NCBI RefSeq assembly: GCF_009861505.1
Contig: NZ_WTFT01000008.1
Coordinates: forward strand, 117,552 to 181,551
Length of the DNA: 64,000 nt
From: Pseudomonas izuensis
GTDB lineage: Bacteria; Pseudomonadota; Gammaproteobacteria; Pseudomonadales; Pseudomonadaceae
Direction of reading: 5' to 3'
Position 1 is the stretch's first letter, and every line of letters starts with the position of its first letter. The notes under the pieces were generated by a model. It saw only the letters and a program-made list of their open reading frames with translations, had not been told where the DNA came from and ran no database searches. Made by a program: the position numbers and the translations under genes. This document shows positions 31,129 to 40,577 of the stretch, in pieces.

Positions 31129-33165
31129 ATGCCATTGCGCCAGCGTCTTGAAAACCTTCCTGTCGGCCAGAAACTGCTGGCCGCCCTGTTGGTGCTGTTG
31201 ACCACCGTCCTGCTGGTCGCCAACCTGACTTTTATCAGTGCCGCGTATTACATCTCCCAGGAAAGCATGGCGCCCCAGGCTCTGCAAACCATCGGCCGGC
31301 TGGTCTCCAATCCGGGCCTGATCTCCGAAGCCCTGGCATCACCGCAAAGCGCCCAGCGCCTGCTCGATGAACTCAACAGCTATTCACCGCTGCGTGCCGC
31401 CGCCTTGTATGACGGCAAGGGCGATCGCCTGGCGCAATTGCAACATGGCGATCATCTGAACCTGCCGGAGCGTTATCGGCATATGGAAGCCTGGCAAGCC
31501 ACCGAGTTTCGCAGCAACCAGGTGATCACCCTGCCCCGTCCGGGCGCCGCCTCCGGACATCTACTGCTGGTGGCCAGCAGCGAACTGCCAATGGCGTTCT
31601 ATACCGGGACCCTGACAGCCAGCCTCGGCATCCTGATCTTCAGTGTACTGTTGTGGCTGGTGATCGCCCGGCAAATCAAACGCCTGATCACAAGGCCGAT
31701 TCATCAACTTGAAGAGCTGTCCCGGCAAGTGACCCGGGAAGAAAACTATGCCCTGCGCGCCTCCCGCGGCAACCACGATGAGATCGGCAGCCTCGCCGAA
31801 GCCTTCAACACCATGCTCTCGCGCATCGAGGCCCGGGAGCAGCAACTCAAACGGGCGCGGGACGACTCCCAGGCCGCTTTTGACCAGGCACAGGGCCTGG
31901 CCGAAGAAACCCGCCACACCAATCGCAAACTGGAACTCGAAGTCCAGGTGCGCAGCAAGATCGAGAAAAAACTCACCGGATTCCAGAATTACCTCAACAG
32001 CATCATCGACTCCATGCCGTCCGCGCTGATCGCCCTCGACGAACAGCTGTACGTGACGCAATGGAACCAGGAAGCCAGCGCCCTCTCCGGCACCCGCCTG
32101 GACGAAGCCCTGAATCAGCCGATTTTCCTCGCCTTCGAGCCGCTCAAGCCGTTTCTTCCGCAACTCAAGCAGACTGTCGAGCAGCACACGGTGGCCAAGA
32201 TCGAGCGTGTCACCTGGGTCAAGGACGATGACGCCCGGCATTACGCCCTGACCTTCTACCCACTGATGGGCGGTGCCGGGCGTGGCGTGGTGATCCGGAT
32301 CGACGACATCACCCAGCGACTGTCCCTGGAAGAGATGATGGTGCAGTCGGAGAAAATGCTCTCGGTCGGCGGCCTCGCCGCCGGCATGGCCCATGAGATC
32401 AACAACCCGCTGGGGGCAATCCTGCACAACGTGCAAAACATTCGCCGACGGCTGTCTCCCGATCTGCCGAAGAACCTCGAACAGGCTGAACAGGTCGGCG
32501 TCGAGTTGTCGACGGTCAACGACTACCTGCAAGCACGGGAAGTGCCGCAACTGCTCGATGGTATTCAACAGGCCGGCGCCCGGGCGGCGAAAATCGTTAC
32601 CCACATGCTCAGTTTCAGTCGCCGCAGCACCCGGCAAATGGCCCCGTGCGACCTGCCGGCGCTGATCGATCAAGCGGTGGAAATCGCCAGCAATGACTTC
32701 GACCTGGCGATCGGTTTCGACTTCAAGGGCCAGGCCATCATTCGCCAGTTTGATCCTGCATTGGGCCCGGTGCCTGGCACGGCCAACGAACTGGAACAGG
32801 TGCTGCTCAACCTGCTGAAAAACGCCGCCCAGGCCATTCACCAGCGCGAAGACGACCGCGAGCCGGGGCGGATCATCCTGCGCACCCGACTCAATCCGCC
32901 CTGGGCGGAAATCCAGGTGGAGGACAACGGCATCGGCATGAGCGAAAGCGTGCGCAAGCGTACGTTCGAACCGTTTTTCACCACCAAGGAAATTGGCCAG
33001 GGCACCGGTTTGGGCCTGTCGGTGTCGTACTTCATCATCACCAACAACCATAAGGGTCAGATGGAAGTGCAATCAACCCTGGGCCAAGGCACCTGCTTCA
33101 CCTTGCGCCTGCCCCTGGCGGGCACCCCGCTCGTCTCTCAAGAACTCAATCAGCTATCGAGGTAA
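31129..33165 (+). CDS. Membrane sensor histidine kinase, orphan
   Basis: 678 residues: TM1 (about 15-40), a periplasmic domain (about 41-160), TM2 (about 165-185), HAMP (about 187-240), coiled coil (about 240-290), a PAS domain (about 290-400), HisKA with H422 in MAHEINNPLGAIL, and HATPase with NLLKNAAQAI (N box) and GTGLGLSVSY (G2). All catalytic motifs are present. No response regulator gene lies beside it. It is 45 bp after panE and 3 bp before the adenosyltransferase gene. The signal is unknown. Confidence 0.93.
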   Translation: MPLRQRLENLPVGQKLLAALLVLLTTVLLVANLTFISAAYYISQESMAPQALQTIGRLVSNPGLISEALASPQSAQRLLDELNSYSPLRAAALYDGKGDRLAQLQHGDHLNLPERYRHMEAWQATEFRSNQVITLPRPGAASGHLLLVASSELPMAFYTGTLTASLGILIFSVLLWLVIARQIKRLITRPIHQLEELSRQVTREENYALRASRGNHDEIGSLAEAFNTMLSRIEAREQQLKRARDDSQAAFDQAQGLAEETRHTNRKLELEVQVRSKIEKKLTGFQNYLNSIIDSMPSALIALDEQLYVTQWNQEASALSGTRLDEALNQPIFLAFEPLKPFLPQLKQTVEQHTVAKIERVTWVKDDDARHYALTFYPLMGGAGRGVVIRIDDITQRLSLEEMMVQSEKMLSVGGLAAGMAHEINNPLGAILHNVQNIRRRLSPDLPKNLEQAEQVGVELSTVNDYLQAREVPQLLDGIQQAGARAAKIVTHMLSFSRRSTRQMAPCDLPALIDQAVEIASNDFDLAIGFDFKGQAIIRQFDPALGPVPGTANELEQVLLNLLKNAAQAIHQREDDREPGRIILRTRLNPPWAEIQVEDNGIGMSESVRKRTFEPFFTTKEIGQGTGLGLSVSYFIITNNHKGQMEVQSTLGQGTCFTLRLPLAGTPLVSQELNQLSR

Positions 33166-33168
33166 CTC

Positions 33169-33750
33169 ATGGGCTTTCGCTTGTCGAAGATTTACACCCG
33201 CACCGGCGACAAAGGCGAAACCGGCCTGGGCGACGGTCGCCGCGTGCCCAAGGATCACCCGCGGATCGAGGCCATCGGCGAGGTCGATACGCTGAACAGT
33301 CAGGTCGGTGTACTGCTGGCCGGGCTGGCGGCAGAAAGCGCCGCGCATCCGGGGCTGAGGGAAGTGATCGAGGTATTGGCACCTTGTCAGCATCGGCTGT
33401 TCGACCTCGGCGGCGAACTGGCGATGCCGGAGTATCAGGCATTGAACACCGCAGAGATCGAACGCCTGGAAACAGCGATCGATGTGTGGAATGAAGAACT
33501 GGGCCCACTGGAGAATTTCATTCTGCCGGGGGGTTCGCCGCTGATTGCCCAGGCTCACGTCTGCCGCAGCCTGGCACGCGGTGCCGAACGCCGCTGCCAA
33601 CAACTGAATGCGCTGGAACCGTTGGCCGGAGTGGGTTTGGCGTACATCAATCGGTTGTCGGATTTGTTGTTTGTCGTGGCGCGGGTGATTGCCAGGCGCC
33701 AGGGGGTTGCGGAGATTTTGTGGCAGCCGGCGGTGAAACCTCAGGCTTAG
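33169..33750 (+). CDS. PduO-type cob(I)alamin adenosyltransferase
   Basis: Forms adenosylcobalamin from ATP and cob(I)alamin. 193 residues with the ATP-binding start RLSKIYTRTGDKGETGLGDG and the helical-bundle motif HVCRSLARGAERRC plus INRLSDLLFVVAR. The start is 3 bp after the kinase stop, so the two are co-translated; a functional link between them is not obvious. Confidence 0.94.
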   Translation: MGFRLSKIYTRTGDKGETGLGDGRRVPKDHPRIEAIGEVDTLNSQVGVLLAGLAAESAAHPGLREVIEVLAPCQHRLFDLGGELAMPEYQALNTAEIERLETAIDVWNEELGPLENFILPGGSPLIAQAHVCRSLARGAERRCQQLNALEPLAGVGLAYINRLSDLLFVVARVIARRQGVAEILWQPAVKPQA

Positions 33751-33768
33751 TGGTCGTTCTTCAGGACG

Positions 33769-33863
33769 CCATCGCGGGCAAGCCTTGCTCCCACAGGTTT
33801 TGTGTTGCCCACCACATTGATAGACGATGCAAAACCTGTGGGAGCAAGGCTTGCCCGCGATGG
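33769..33863. repeat. REP doublet
   Basis: ATCGCGGGCAAGCCTTGCTC and its inverted copy GAGCAAGGCTTGCCCGCGAT, between two convergent genes. Here the pair is arranged with the GCGAT ends outward, opposite to the doublets at 2237 and 9813. Confidence 0.85.
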
Positions 33864-33872
33864 GGCCAGTAG

Positions 33873-34823
33873 TTACACCAGAGGATCAGGCCAGAACGCC
33901 CGAATCCCCGCCACACCCTGAGCACCTGCCGCCCAAGCCTTCTGGACCTCTGCCGGACCTACACCACCCAACAGGAACACCGGCTTGCTGAACCCCTCGA
34001 TCAAGCTCGAAGCCTGCTCCCAACCCAGTGGCTGAGCCCCCGGATGCGTCAGGGTCGGCTGCACCGGCGACAAGGTCACGAAGTCCACGCCCATCTCCTC
34101 GGCCAGCGCCAGTTCCTCGGCGTCATGACAGGACGCTGCCAACCAGCGCGATGCGGGCAACGGTCGACCGGCGGCCGCGTATTTGCGCAACTGTGCCGAA
34201 GTGATGTGCCAGCCCGCGGACGGGAAATCGCCCAGCCACTCGAACGGCCCCTTGATCATCAGCTGCGCCTTGCCGGCACACAGGCCCACTGCATCCACCG
34301 CCAGATCGCGGTACTTGGGGTCGTAACCGTTCGGCGCGCGCAGCTGGATCAGCTTGATACCGCCGGCGATGGCTTTCTGAATTCCCCGCAACAAGGCCGG
34401 GGTTTCCAGGTTTTCGGGAGTGATCAGGTACTGCTCAGGCAAACGTGCAGCCGCAACGATTGGCCGGTTGGCCTCGGGGAACTCATAACCCGACAGGTCA
34501 CGCGCCGACACCCAGGCCAATGGCTGTCCTTCGGCACCGTGAGGTTCGCCAGTAAACGCCGAGACTTCCCAGACATCCAGCAACACCTGCTTGTCCGGGT
34601 AATCGTGGCGGACCTTGATCAACGGGCGCGCGGCACTGACCGTAATACCCAGTTCTTCCTGCAGCTCCCGGGTCAGTGCGTTTTCTACCGATTCATCGGT
34701 CTCGACCTTGCCACCAGGAAACTCCCACAGACCACCCTGATGCTGTGTGTCGGCACGGCGGGCGATGAGAATCTTGCCGCTATTGTCACGGATAACGGCA
34801 GCCGCTACGTGTACTCGTTTCAC
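33873..34823 (-). CDS. Nudix hydrolase fused to a thiamine-phosphate-synthase-like domain
   Basis: 316 residues from the GTG at 34823. Residues 1-130 are a MutT-type Nudix hydrolase with a perfect Nudix box at 38-60 (GKVETDESVENALTRELQEE, then LGI), likely hydrolysing oxidised dGTP. Residues about 135-316 look like a ThiE/TenI barrel (LITPENLE, IKLIQLRAPN, FVTLSPVQPTLTHPG, PVFLLGGVGPAEV). This fusion is common in gammaproteobacteria. GTGA overlap with the GST gene upstream. Confidence 0.92.
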   Translation of the reverse strand: MKRVHVAAAVIRDNSGKILIARRADTQHQGGLWEFPGGKVETDESVENALTRELQEELGITVSAARPLIKVRHDYPDKQVLLDVWEVSAFTGEPHGAEGQPLAWVSARDLSGYEFPEANRPIVAAARLPEQYLITPENLETPALLRGIQKAIAGGIKLIQLRAPNGYDPKYRDLAVDAVGLCAGKAQLMIKGPFEWLGDFPSAGWHITSAQLRKYAAAGRPLPASRWLAASCHDAEELALAEEMGVDFVTLSPVQPTLTHPGAQPLGWEQASSLIEGFSKPVFLLGGVGPAEVQKAWAAGAQGVAGIRAFWPDPLV

Positions 34824-35452
34824 CGCTCGATTTCCTCCAGTCCGGCCTTCTGCCAGGCCTTGAATGCCGGCCATTGGTAGAGGGTTTCAATATAGGCTTC
34901 GTCGATCGCGGGCAACTTCACCTGATAGGTACGCAGACGCACGGCAATCGGTGCAAAGAAGACGTCGGCCAGCGATACACGACCGAACAGATACGGACCG
35001 GTTTCGGTGGCTGCGGCGCGGCACTCGGCCCACAACGCCGACATACGCTCGATATCGGCCTGAACATCCGCCGGGACCGGCGCCAGCGGTGCGTCGTGGC
35101 TCAGGTCGAACGGCATGTTACCGCGCATGGCGAAAAAGCCGCTGTGCATCTGCGCACACGCCGAACGCGCTTGGGCACGGGCCGCGATGTCCTTGGGCCA
35201 CAGCTGTGCGTCGGGAAATTGTTCCGCCAGGTACTCGGCAATCGCCAAAGAGTCGGCGATGGTGCCGTGTTCGGTCTTCAACAGCGGGACTTTGCCGGTC
35301 GGCGAATGCTTGAGCAGGCGCTCGCGGGTATCCGCTTGGTTAAGCTTGATCAGTTCTTCGGTATAGGCAGCGCCAGTCAGATCGAGGGCCAGGGCGCCAC
35401 GCAGGGACCAGGAGGAAAGCAGTTTGTCGCCGATGATCAGGTGCAGGCTCAT
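34820..35452 (-). CDS. Glutathione S-transferase
   Basis: 210 residues from the ATG at 35452. Thioredoxin-fold N-terminal domain with IIGDKLLSSWSLRGALALD and the glutathione-site motif GKVPLL...IADSLAIAEYLAEQF; all-alpha C-terminal domain from about 85. The class resembles zeta/maleylacetoacetate isomerase-like GSTs, but the substrate is open. Its stop overlaps the start of the Nudix gene. Confidence 0.92.
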   Translation of the reverse strand: MSLHLIIGDKLLSSWSLRGALALDLTGAAYTEELIKLNQADTRERLLKHSPTGKVPLLKTEHGTIADSLAIAEYLAEQFPDAQLWPKDIAARAQARSACAQMHSGFFAMRGNMPFDLSHDAPLAPVPADVQADIERMSALWAECRAAATETGPYLFGRVSLADVFFAPIAVRLRTYQVKLPAIDEAYIETLYQWPAFKAWQKAGLEEIER

Positions 35453-35510
35453 GTTCGGGACCTTTTGATGAGGTGGACAGGCCAAAATCTTTAGCGTCTG
35501 GTCATCCGTC

Positions 35511-35600
35511 ATCGCGGGCAAGCCCGCTCCCACAGTGACCGCGCTGAACACAACATTTGTGTACGCCACTGAGCCTGTGGGAGCGGGCTTGCCCGCGATG
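35511..35600. repeat. REP doublet
   Basis: ATCGCGGGCAAGCCCGCTCC and inverted GGGAGCGGGCTTGCCCGCGA, between argJ and the GST gene on the same strand. Confidence 0.85.
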
Positions 35601-35614
35601 GGATCGACGCGGTC

Positions 35615-36832
35615 TTACGTACGGTACTCGGCGTTGATCTTCACGTATTCGTGGGACAGGTCGGTGGTCCAGATGGTTTCGCTGCAATCGCCACGGCCCA
35701 GTTCGATACGGATGGTGATTTCTTCCTGCTGCATCACCGCTGCGCCCTGGGCTTCGGTGTAAGTCGCGGCGCGGGCACCACGGCTGGCGATGCACACTTC
35801 GCCGAGGAACACATCGATCTTGCTCACGTCCAGGTTCGGTACGCCGGCACGGCCAACGGCGGCCAGGATGCGGCCCCAGTTCGGGTCGGAAGCGAACAGT
35901 GCGGTCTTGATCAGCGGCGAGTGGGCTACGGTGTAACCGACGTCCAGGCACTCCTGGTGATTGCCGCCGCCATTGACTTCAACGGTGACGAACTTGGTCG
36001 CGCCTTCGCCATCGCGAACAATGGCCTGGGCCACGTCCATGCACACCTCGAACACCGCTTGCTTGAGCTTGGCGAACAGCTCGCCTTCGGCACGGGTGAT
36101 TTCCGGCAGGGCAGCCTGACCGGTGGCGATCAACATGCAGCAGTCGTTGGTCGAGGTGTCGCCGTCGATGGTGATGCGGTTGAACGACTTGTTGGCGCCA
36201 TCCAGCAACAGGTTTTGCAGCACGTCACGGGAGACTTTGGCATCAGTTGCAATGTAACCGAGCATGGTTGCCATGTTCGGACGGATCATGCCCGCGCCCT
36301 TGCTGATACCGGTGACGGTGATGGTCACGCCCTCATGCTGGAACTGGCGGCTGGCGCCCTTGGGCAGGGTGTCGGTGGTCATGATGCCAGTGGCGGCCGC
36401 TTCCCAGTTGTTGACCGACAGGTCGTCGAGGGCTGCTTGCAGCGCGCCTTCGATTTTCTCGACCGGCAGCGGCTCGCCGATAACACCCGTGGAGTACGGC
36501 AGCACCAGGCTGGCGTCCACGCCGGTCAGTTCAGCCAGTTTGGCGCAGGTGCGCTCGGCGGCGGCCAGGCCTGGTTCGCCGGTACCGGCGTTGGCATTGC
36601 CGGTGTTGGTCAGCAGATAACGCACCGGGCCTTGCACACGCTGCTTGGCCAGGATCACCGGAGCGGCGCAAAAGGCGTTCAGGGTGAACACGCCAGCAAC
36701 TGTGGAACCTTCGGCACAGCGCATGACCACGACATCCTTGCGCCCCGGGCGCTTGATACCGGCCGAGGCGATACCGAGTTCAAAACCGGCAACCGGGTGC
36801 AACGTTGGCAAAGGACCAAGACCAACAGCCAT
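35615..36832 (-). CDS. argJ: Bifunctional ornithine acetyltransferase/N-acetylglutamate synthase
   Basis: Transfers acetyl groups from acetylornithine to glutamate in the cyclic arginine pathway. 405 residues. The self-cleavage site is KVSRDVLQ-type after ATMLGYIATDAKVS, with the nucleophile threonine in RPNMATMLGY. Full length, starting MAVGLGPLPTLHPVAGFELG. It lies downstream of secA with a terminator between. Confidence 0.95.
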   Translation of the reverse strand: MAVGLGPLPTLHPVAGFELGIASAGIKRPGRKDVVVMRCAEGSTVAGVFTLNAFCAAPVILAKQRVQGPVRYLLTNTGNANAGTGEPGLAAAERTCAKLAELTGVDASLVLPYSTGVIGEPLPVEKIEGALQAALDDLSVNNWEAAATGIMTTDTLPKGASRQFQHEGVTITVTGISKGAGMIRPNMATMLGYIATDAKVSRDVLQNLLLDGANKSFNRITIDGDTSTNDCCMLIATGQAALPEITRAEGELFAKLKQAVFEVCMDVAQAIVRDGEGATKFVTVEVNGGGNHQECLDVGYTVAHSPLIKTALFASDPNWGRILAAVGRAGVPNLDVSKIDVFLGEVCIASRGARAATYTEAQGAAVMQQEEITIRIELGRGDCSETIWTTDLSHEYVKINAEYRT

Positions 36833-36893
36833 GAATGCGCTCCTTTATAGATGATGTCTGCACCGCTTCAGCAAGAGCGGTGGTTTGAATGGT

Positions 36894-36926
36894 AAAACGC
36901 CGCGACGGCAGGAGCCGGTCGCGGCG
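36894..36926 (-). terminator. Terminator after secA
   Basis: On the minus strand: CGCCGCGAC / GTCGCGGCG with an 11-nt loop then TTTT, 28 bp after the secA stop. Confidence 0.8.
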
Positions 36927-36953
36927 CGGGTATTTCAGCGTATGAAACGGGTT

Positions 36954-39689
36954 TTACTGGATCTGCCCGTGGCAATGCTTGAACTTCTTGCCCGAACCGC
37001 AGTAGCACAGCTCGTTGCGGCCTAGCTTCTGCTCATTGCGAACCGGTGCGGCGGCGAGGGCCACATCGACCTCTTCGCCCAATGCTTCCGGCTGCTCCAG
37101 CCCAGGGGCTTCTTCGTGCAGGAACTGCATGCGCGCGGCCAGTGCTTCGGCTTCCTGGCGCAGGCGCGCCTCTTCTTCGGCCGGATCTTCGCGGCGCACC
37201 TGAACGTGCGACAGCACACGGATCGAATCGCGCTTGATCGAATCCAGCAGCTCGGAGAACAGCGTGAACGACTCGCGCTTGTATTCCTGCTTCGGGTTCT
37301 TCTGGGCATAGCCACGCAAGTGGATGCCGTGACGCAGGTGGTCCATGGTCGACAGGTGGTCTTTCCACAGGTCGTCCAGAACGCGCAGAACGATTTGCTT
37401 CTCGAAGGTGCGCAGCGCTTCGGCACCCGCCTGGTCTTCTTTCTCGTTGTACGCCGCCACGAGCTCCTGCATCAATTTCTCGCGCAGGGTTTCTTCGTAC
37501 AGGTGATCGTCTTCGTCGAGCCATTGCTGGATCGGCAGCGCCACACCAAAGTCGCTCTGCAACGCGGCTTCCAGACCGGCCACGTCCCACTGCTCAGGCA
37601 GCGATTGCGGCGGAATGTGCGCACTGACAGTTGCGTTGAGCACGTCCTGACGGAAATCGGCGATGGTCTCACCGATGTTGTCAGCGGCCAGCAACGTGTT
37701 ACGCATGTGATAGATCACTTTACGCTGTTCGTTGTTGACGTCGTCGAACTCGAGCAGTTGCTTACGAATGTCGAAGTTGCGGCCTTCAACCTTGCGCTGG
37801 GCTTTTTCGATGGCGTTGGTCACCATGCGGTGCTCGATCGCTTCGCCAGGCTGCATGCCCAGGGCCTTCATGAAGTTCTTCACCCGATCAGAGGCGAAGA
37901 TGCGCATCAGGCTGTCTTCCAGCGACAGGTAGAAACGGCTGGAACCGGCGTCACCCTGGCGACCGGCACGACCACGCAACTGGTTGTCGATACGGCGCGA
38001 TTCGTGACGCTCGGAAGCGATCACCTGCAAACCGCCCGATTCGAGCACTTGCTGGTGACGTTTCTGCCAGTCGGCCTTGATCTGGGCAATCTGCTCAGGG
38101 GTCGGGTTTTCCAGCGAAGCGACTTCCACCTCCCAGTTACCGCCCAACAGGATGTCGGTACCACGACCGGCCATGTTGGTAGCGATGGTCAGCGCACCCG
38201 GACGACCGGCCTGGGCGATGATCTCGGCTTCTTTTTCGTGGAACTTGGCGTTCAGAACCTTGTGTTCGATGCCTTCCTTAACGAGCAGGCTGGACATGTG
38301 CTCGGACGTTTCGATGGTGGCAGTACCCACCAGCACCGGGCGGCCAGCGGCCATGCTTTCCTTGATGTCATTGACGATCGCCGCGTATTTCTCGTCGGCG
38401 GTCAGGAACACCAGGTCGTTGTAGTCCTTACGAGCCAACGGCTTGTTGGTCGGAATAACGATGACCGGCAGGCCGTAGATCTGATGGAATTCGAACGCTT
38501 CGGTGTCAGCCGTACCGGTCATGCCGGACAGCTTTTCGTACAGACGGAAGTAGTTCTGGAACGTGGTCGATGCCAGGGTCTGGCTCTCGGCCTGGATGTT
38601 CAGGTGTTCCTTGGCTTCGATGGCCTGGTGCAGACCTTCGGACAAACGACGGCCCGGCATGGTACGACCGGTGTGTTCGTCGACCAGTACGACCTGACCG
38701 TCCTGCACGATGTACTCGACATTGCGATGGAACAGCTTGTGCGCGCGCAGGCCGGCGTAAACGTGAGTCAGCAGGCTCAGGTTGTGTGCCGAGTACAGGC
38801 TCTCGCCTTCAGCCAGCAGGCCGAGACGGGTCAGAGCGTCTTCGACGAACTGGTGACCGGCTTCGTTGAGCTCGACCTGGCGGGTCTTCTCGTCGACGGT
38901 GTAGTGGCCGGCCTTGGTGACTTCGCCTTCCACTTCTTCGACGTGCAACTCCAGCTGCGGGATCAGCTTGTTGATCTCGATGTACAGCTTGGAGCTGTCC
39001 TCGGCCTGACCGGAAATGATCAGCGGAGTACGGGCTTCGTCGATGAGGATGGAGTCGACTTCGTCGATCACGGCAAAATTGAGTTCGCGCTGGAATTTTT
39101 CTTCCATGCTGAACGCCATGTTGTCGCGCAGGTAGTCGAAACCGAATTCGTTGTTGGTGCCGTAGGTGATATCGGCAGCGTAGGCTGCACGTTTCTCTTC
39201 CGGCGGCTGGAATGGAGTGACCACACCGACCGTCAGGCCGAGGAACTCGTAGAGCGGACGCATCCAGTTGGCGTCACGGCGGGCCAGGTAGTCGTTCACC
39301 GTGACCACGTGCACGCCCTTGCCGGACAGCGCGTTGAGGTAAACACCCAGTGTTCCCACCAGGGTCTTGCCTTCACCGGTACGCATTTCGGCGATCCGGC
39401 CTTCATGCAAGGTCATGCCACCGATCAGCTGGACATCGAAGTGGCGCATTCCCATGACGCGCTTGCCCGCTTCACGGGCGACCGCAAAGGCTTCTGGCAG
39501 GAGCTTGTCGAGGCTTTCCCCTTTGGCGATGCGGGCCTTGAACTCATCTGTCTTGGCACGCAATTGATCGTCCGAAAGGGCCACCATTTGCTCTTCGAAG
39601 GCATTGACGAGTTGCACCGTCTTGAGCATGCGTTTGACTTCACGCTCGTTCTTGCTTCCAAAAAGTTTCTTTAACAAAGGCGCAAACAT
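36954..39689 (-). CDS. secA: Preprotein translocase ATPase SecA
   Basis: Motor that drives unfolded proteins through SecYEG. 911 residues from [20 protein letters not shown]. Helicase motif I ([12 protein letters not shown]), [25 protein letters not shown] and [11 protein letters not shown] are present. The C-terminal zinc motif [14 protein letters not shown] binds SecB. The start at 39689 matches the family; the longer frame to 39755 is spurious. Confidence 0.98.
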   Translation of the reverse strand: MFAPLLKKLFGSKNEREVKRMLKTVQLVNAFEEQMVALSDDQLRAKTDEFKARIAKGESLDKLLPEAFAVAREAGKRVMGMRHFDVQLIGGMTLHEGRIAEMRTGEGKTLVGTLGVYLNALSGKGVHVVTVNDYLARRDANWMRPLYEFLGLTVGVVTPFQPPEEKRAAYAADITYGTNNEFGFDYLRDNMAFSMEEKFQRELNFAVIDEVDSILIDEARTPLIISGQAEDSSKLYIEINKLIPQLELHVEEVEGEVTKAGHYTVDEKTRQVELNEAGHQFVEDALTRLGLLAEGESLYSAHNLSLLTHVYAGLRAHKLFHRNVEYIVQDGQVVLVDEHTGRTMPGRRLSEGLHQAIEAKEHLNIQAESQTLASTTFQNYFRLYEKLSGMTGTADTEAFEFHQIYGLPVIVIPTNKPLARKDYNDLVFLTADEKYAAIVNDIKESMAAGRPVLVGTATIETSEHMSSLLVKEGIEHKVLNAKFHEKEAEIIAQAGRPGALTIATNMAGRGTDILLGGNWEVEVASLENPTPEQIAQIKADWQKRHQQVLESGGLQVIASERHESRRIDNQLRGRAGRQGDAGSSRFYLSLEDSLMRIFASDRVKNFMKALGMQPGEAIEHRMVTNAIEKAQRKVEGRNFDIRKQLLEFDDVNNEQRKVIYHMRNTLLAADNIGETIADFRQDVLNATVSAHIPPQSLPEQWDVAGLEAALQSDFGVALPIQQWLDEDDHLYEETLREKLMQELVAAYNEKEDQAGAEALRTFEKQIVLRVLDDLWKDHLSTMDHLRHGIHLRGYAQKNPKQEYKRESFTLFSELLDSIKRDSIRVLSHVQVRREDPAEEEARLRQEAEALAARMQFLHEEAPGLEQPEALGEEVDVALAAAPVRNEQKLGRNELCYCGSGKKFKHCHGQIQ

Positions 39690-39996
39690 ATCGGCAGGAT
39701 CTTCCACACTAAAGGGATGGAGGGCGGCCCCGTGAGTCGCCCGAGCAGCCCTCATGGCCGCATGCGAACGAGCATTCTACCCGGAAACGATGGTGAGGAA
39801 AGTGGCGTTATTCCACGATGCTGGCACAGCGCTTTGACGGGGCTCACTTAAAATAGGGGCAAATTGCTGAACTTCAAGCCATACAGGGCAGAAGCTACTC
39901 GTTGATTTAATGGGTAAAGCGCGCGCAAAGCAATGGGTCGGGCGCATCCAGTGCTTTCTGCTACCATGGCGGCTCTGTTACTTCAGGTGTCTGATC
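39690..39996. other. Divergent secA/dciA promoter region
   Basis: 307 bp with no gene. TAGAAT on the minus strand at 39774-39779 is a possible secA -10, without a good -35. Nothing else is firm. SecM-like leader peptides were looked for and not found. Confidence 0.4.
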
Positions 39997-40452
39997 ATGG
40001 CATTTCGCCCTCTTACGGCCAGAGCACCCGCCGTCCTGCTTCGCGAAGCCAAGCCGCTCAAAGCCATACTCGGCCATGCCCAACGCCTGGGCCATCTGCA
40101 ACGCCTGCTGGAAAGCCAATTGCAGCCCGCCGCTCGCGAACACTGCCATGTGGCGTCGTGGCGCGAAGGCAGTTTATTGCTGATTGTCACCGACGGTCAT
40201 TGGGCCACCCGCCTGCGCTACCAGCAAAAGCGCCTGCAACGGCAACTGCAAATGTTCGACGAGTTCGCCAACCTCACGCGAATCCTGTTCAAAGTGCAGC
40301 CGCCCACCGTTCGGCAAGGCGCGGCCGGGCATACCATGGATTTGTCCAACGATGCGGCGGCGACCATTCAGGCCACGGCCGATGGCATCAGCGATCCGAA
40401 TTTGCGGGCCGCGCTGGAGCGGTTGGCGGCGCATGCCAGACCCAAATCCTGA
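39997..40452 (+). CDS. dciA: DciA-family (DUF721) helicase-loading protein
   Basis: 151 residues from MAFRPLTARAPAVLLREAKP. The N-terminal KH-like DUF721 domain (VASWREGSLLLIVTDGHWAT) is followed by a helical tail. DciA acts with DnaB in bacteria lacking DnaC. The position divergent from secA is conserved in Pseudomonas. The start at 39997 was preferred to 39910, whose extra residues are not family-like. Confidence 0.9.
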   Translation: MAFRPLTARAPAVLLREAKPLKAILGHAQRLGHLQRLLESQLQPAAREHCHVASWREGSLLLIVTDGHWATRLRYQQKRLQRQLQMFDEFANLTRILFKVQPPTVRQGAAGHTMDLSNDAAATIQATADGISDPNLRAALERLAAHARPKS

Positions 40453-40463
40453 CACAGCCCCCC

Positions 40464-40569
40464 CTGTGGGAGCGAGCCGGCTCCGGGCGGCGTTCCGACG
40501 AAAGCGGACTATCAGTCAACATATTCGTTGAATAGCAGACCGCCATCGCGAGCAGGCTCGCTCCCACAG
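40464..40569. repeat. REP doublet, left copy altered
   Basis: The left copy CTGTGGGAGCGAGCCGGCTC departs from the consensus after GAGCC; the right copy ATCGCGAGCAGGCTCGCTCC is normal. It lies between convergent dciA and the HerA-like gene. Confidence 0.75.
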
Positions 40570-40577
40570 TTTTTACG

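Noticed and set aside
33769..35600. Palindromes flanking the Nudix/GST genes as IS ends
   Set aside because: They are REP doublets seen at nine other places; no transposase or target duplication lies between.
37116..39674. An 852-residue plus-strand frame opposite secA
   Set aside because: Antisense shadow of secA; no start signal and no domain.
39690..39996. SecM-like arrest peptide upstream of secA
   Set aside because: No minus-strand frame ending close to secA with an arrest motif.
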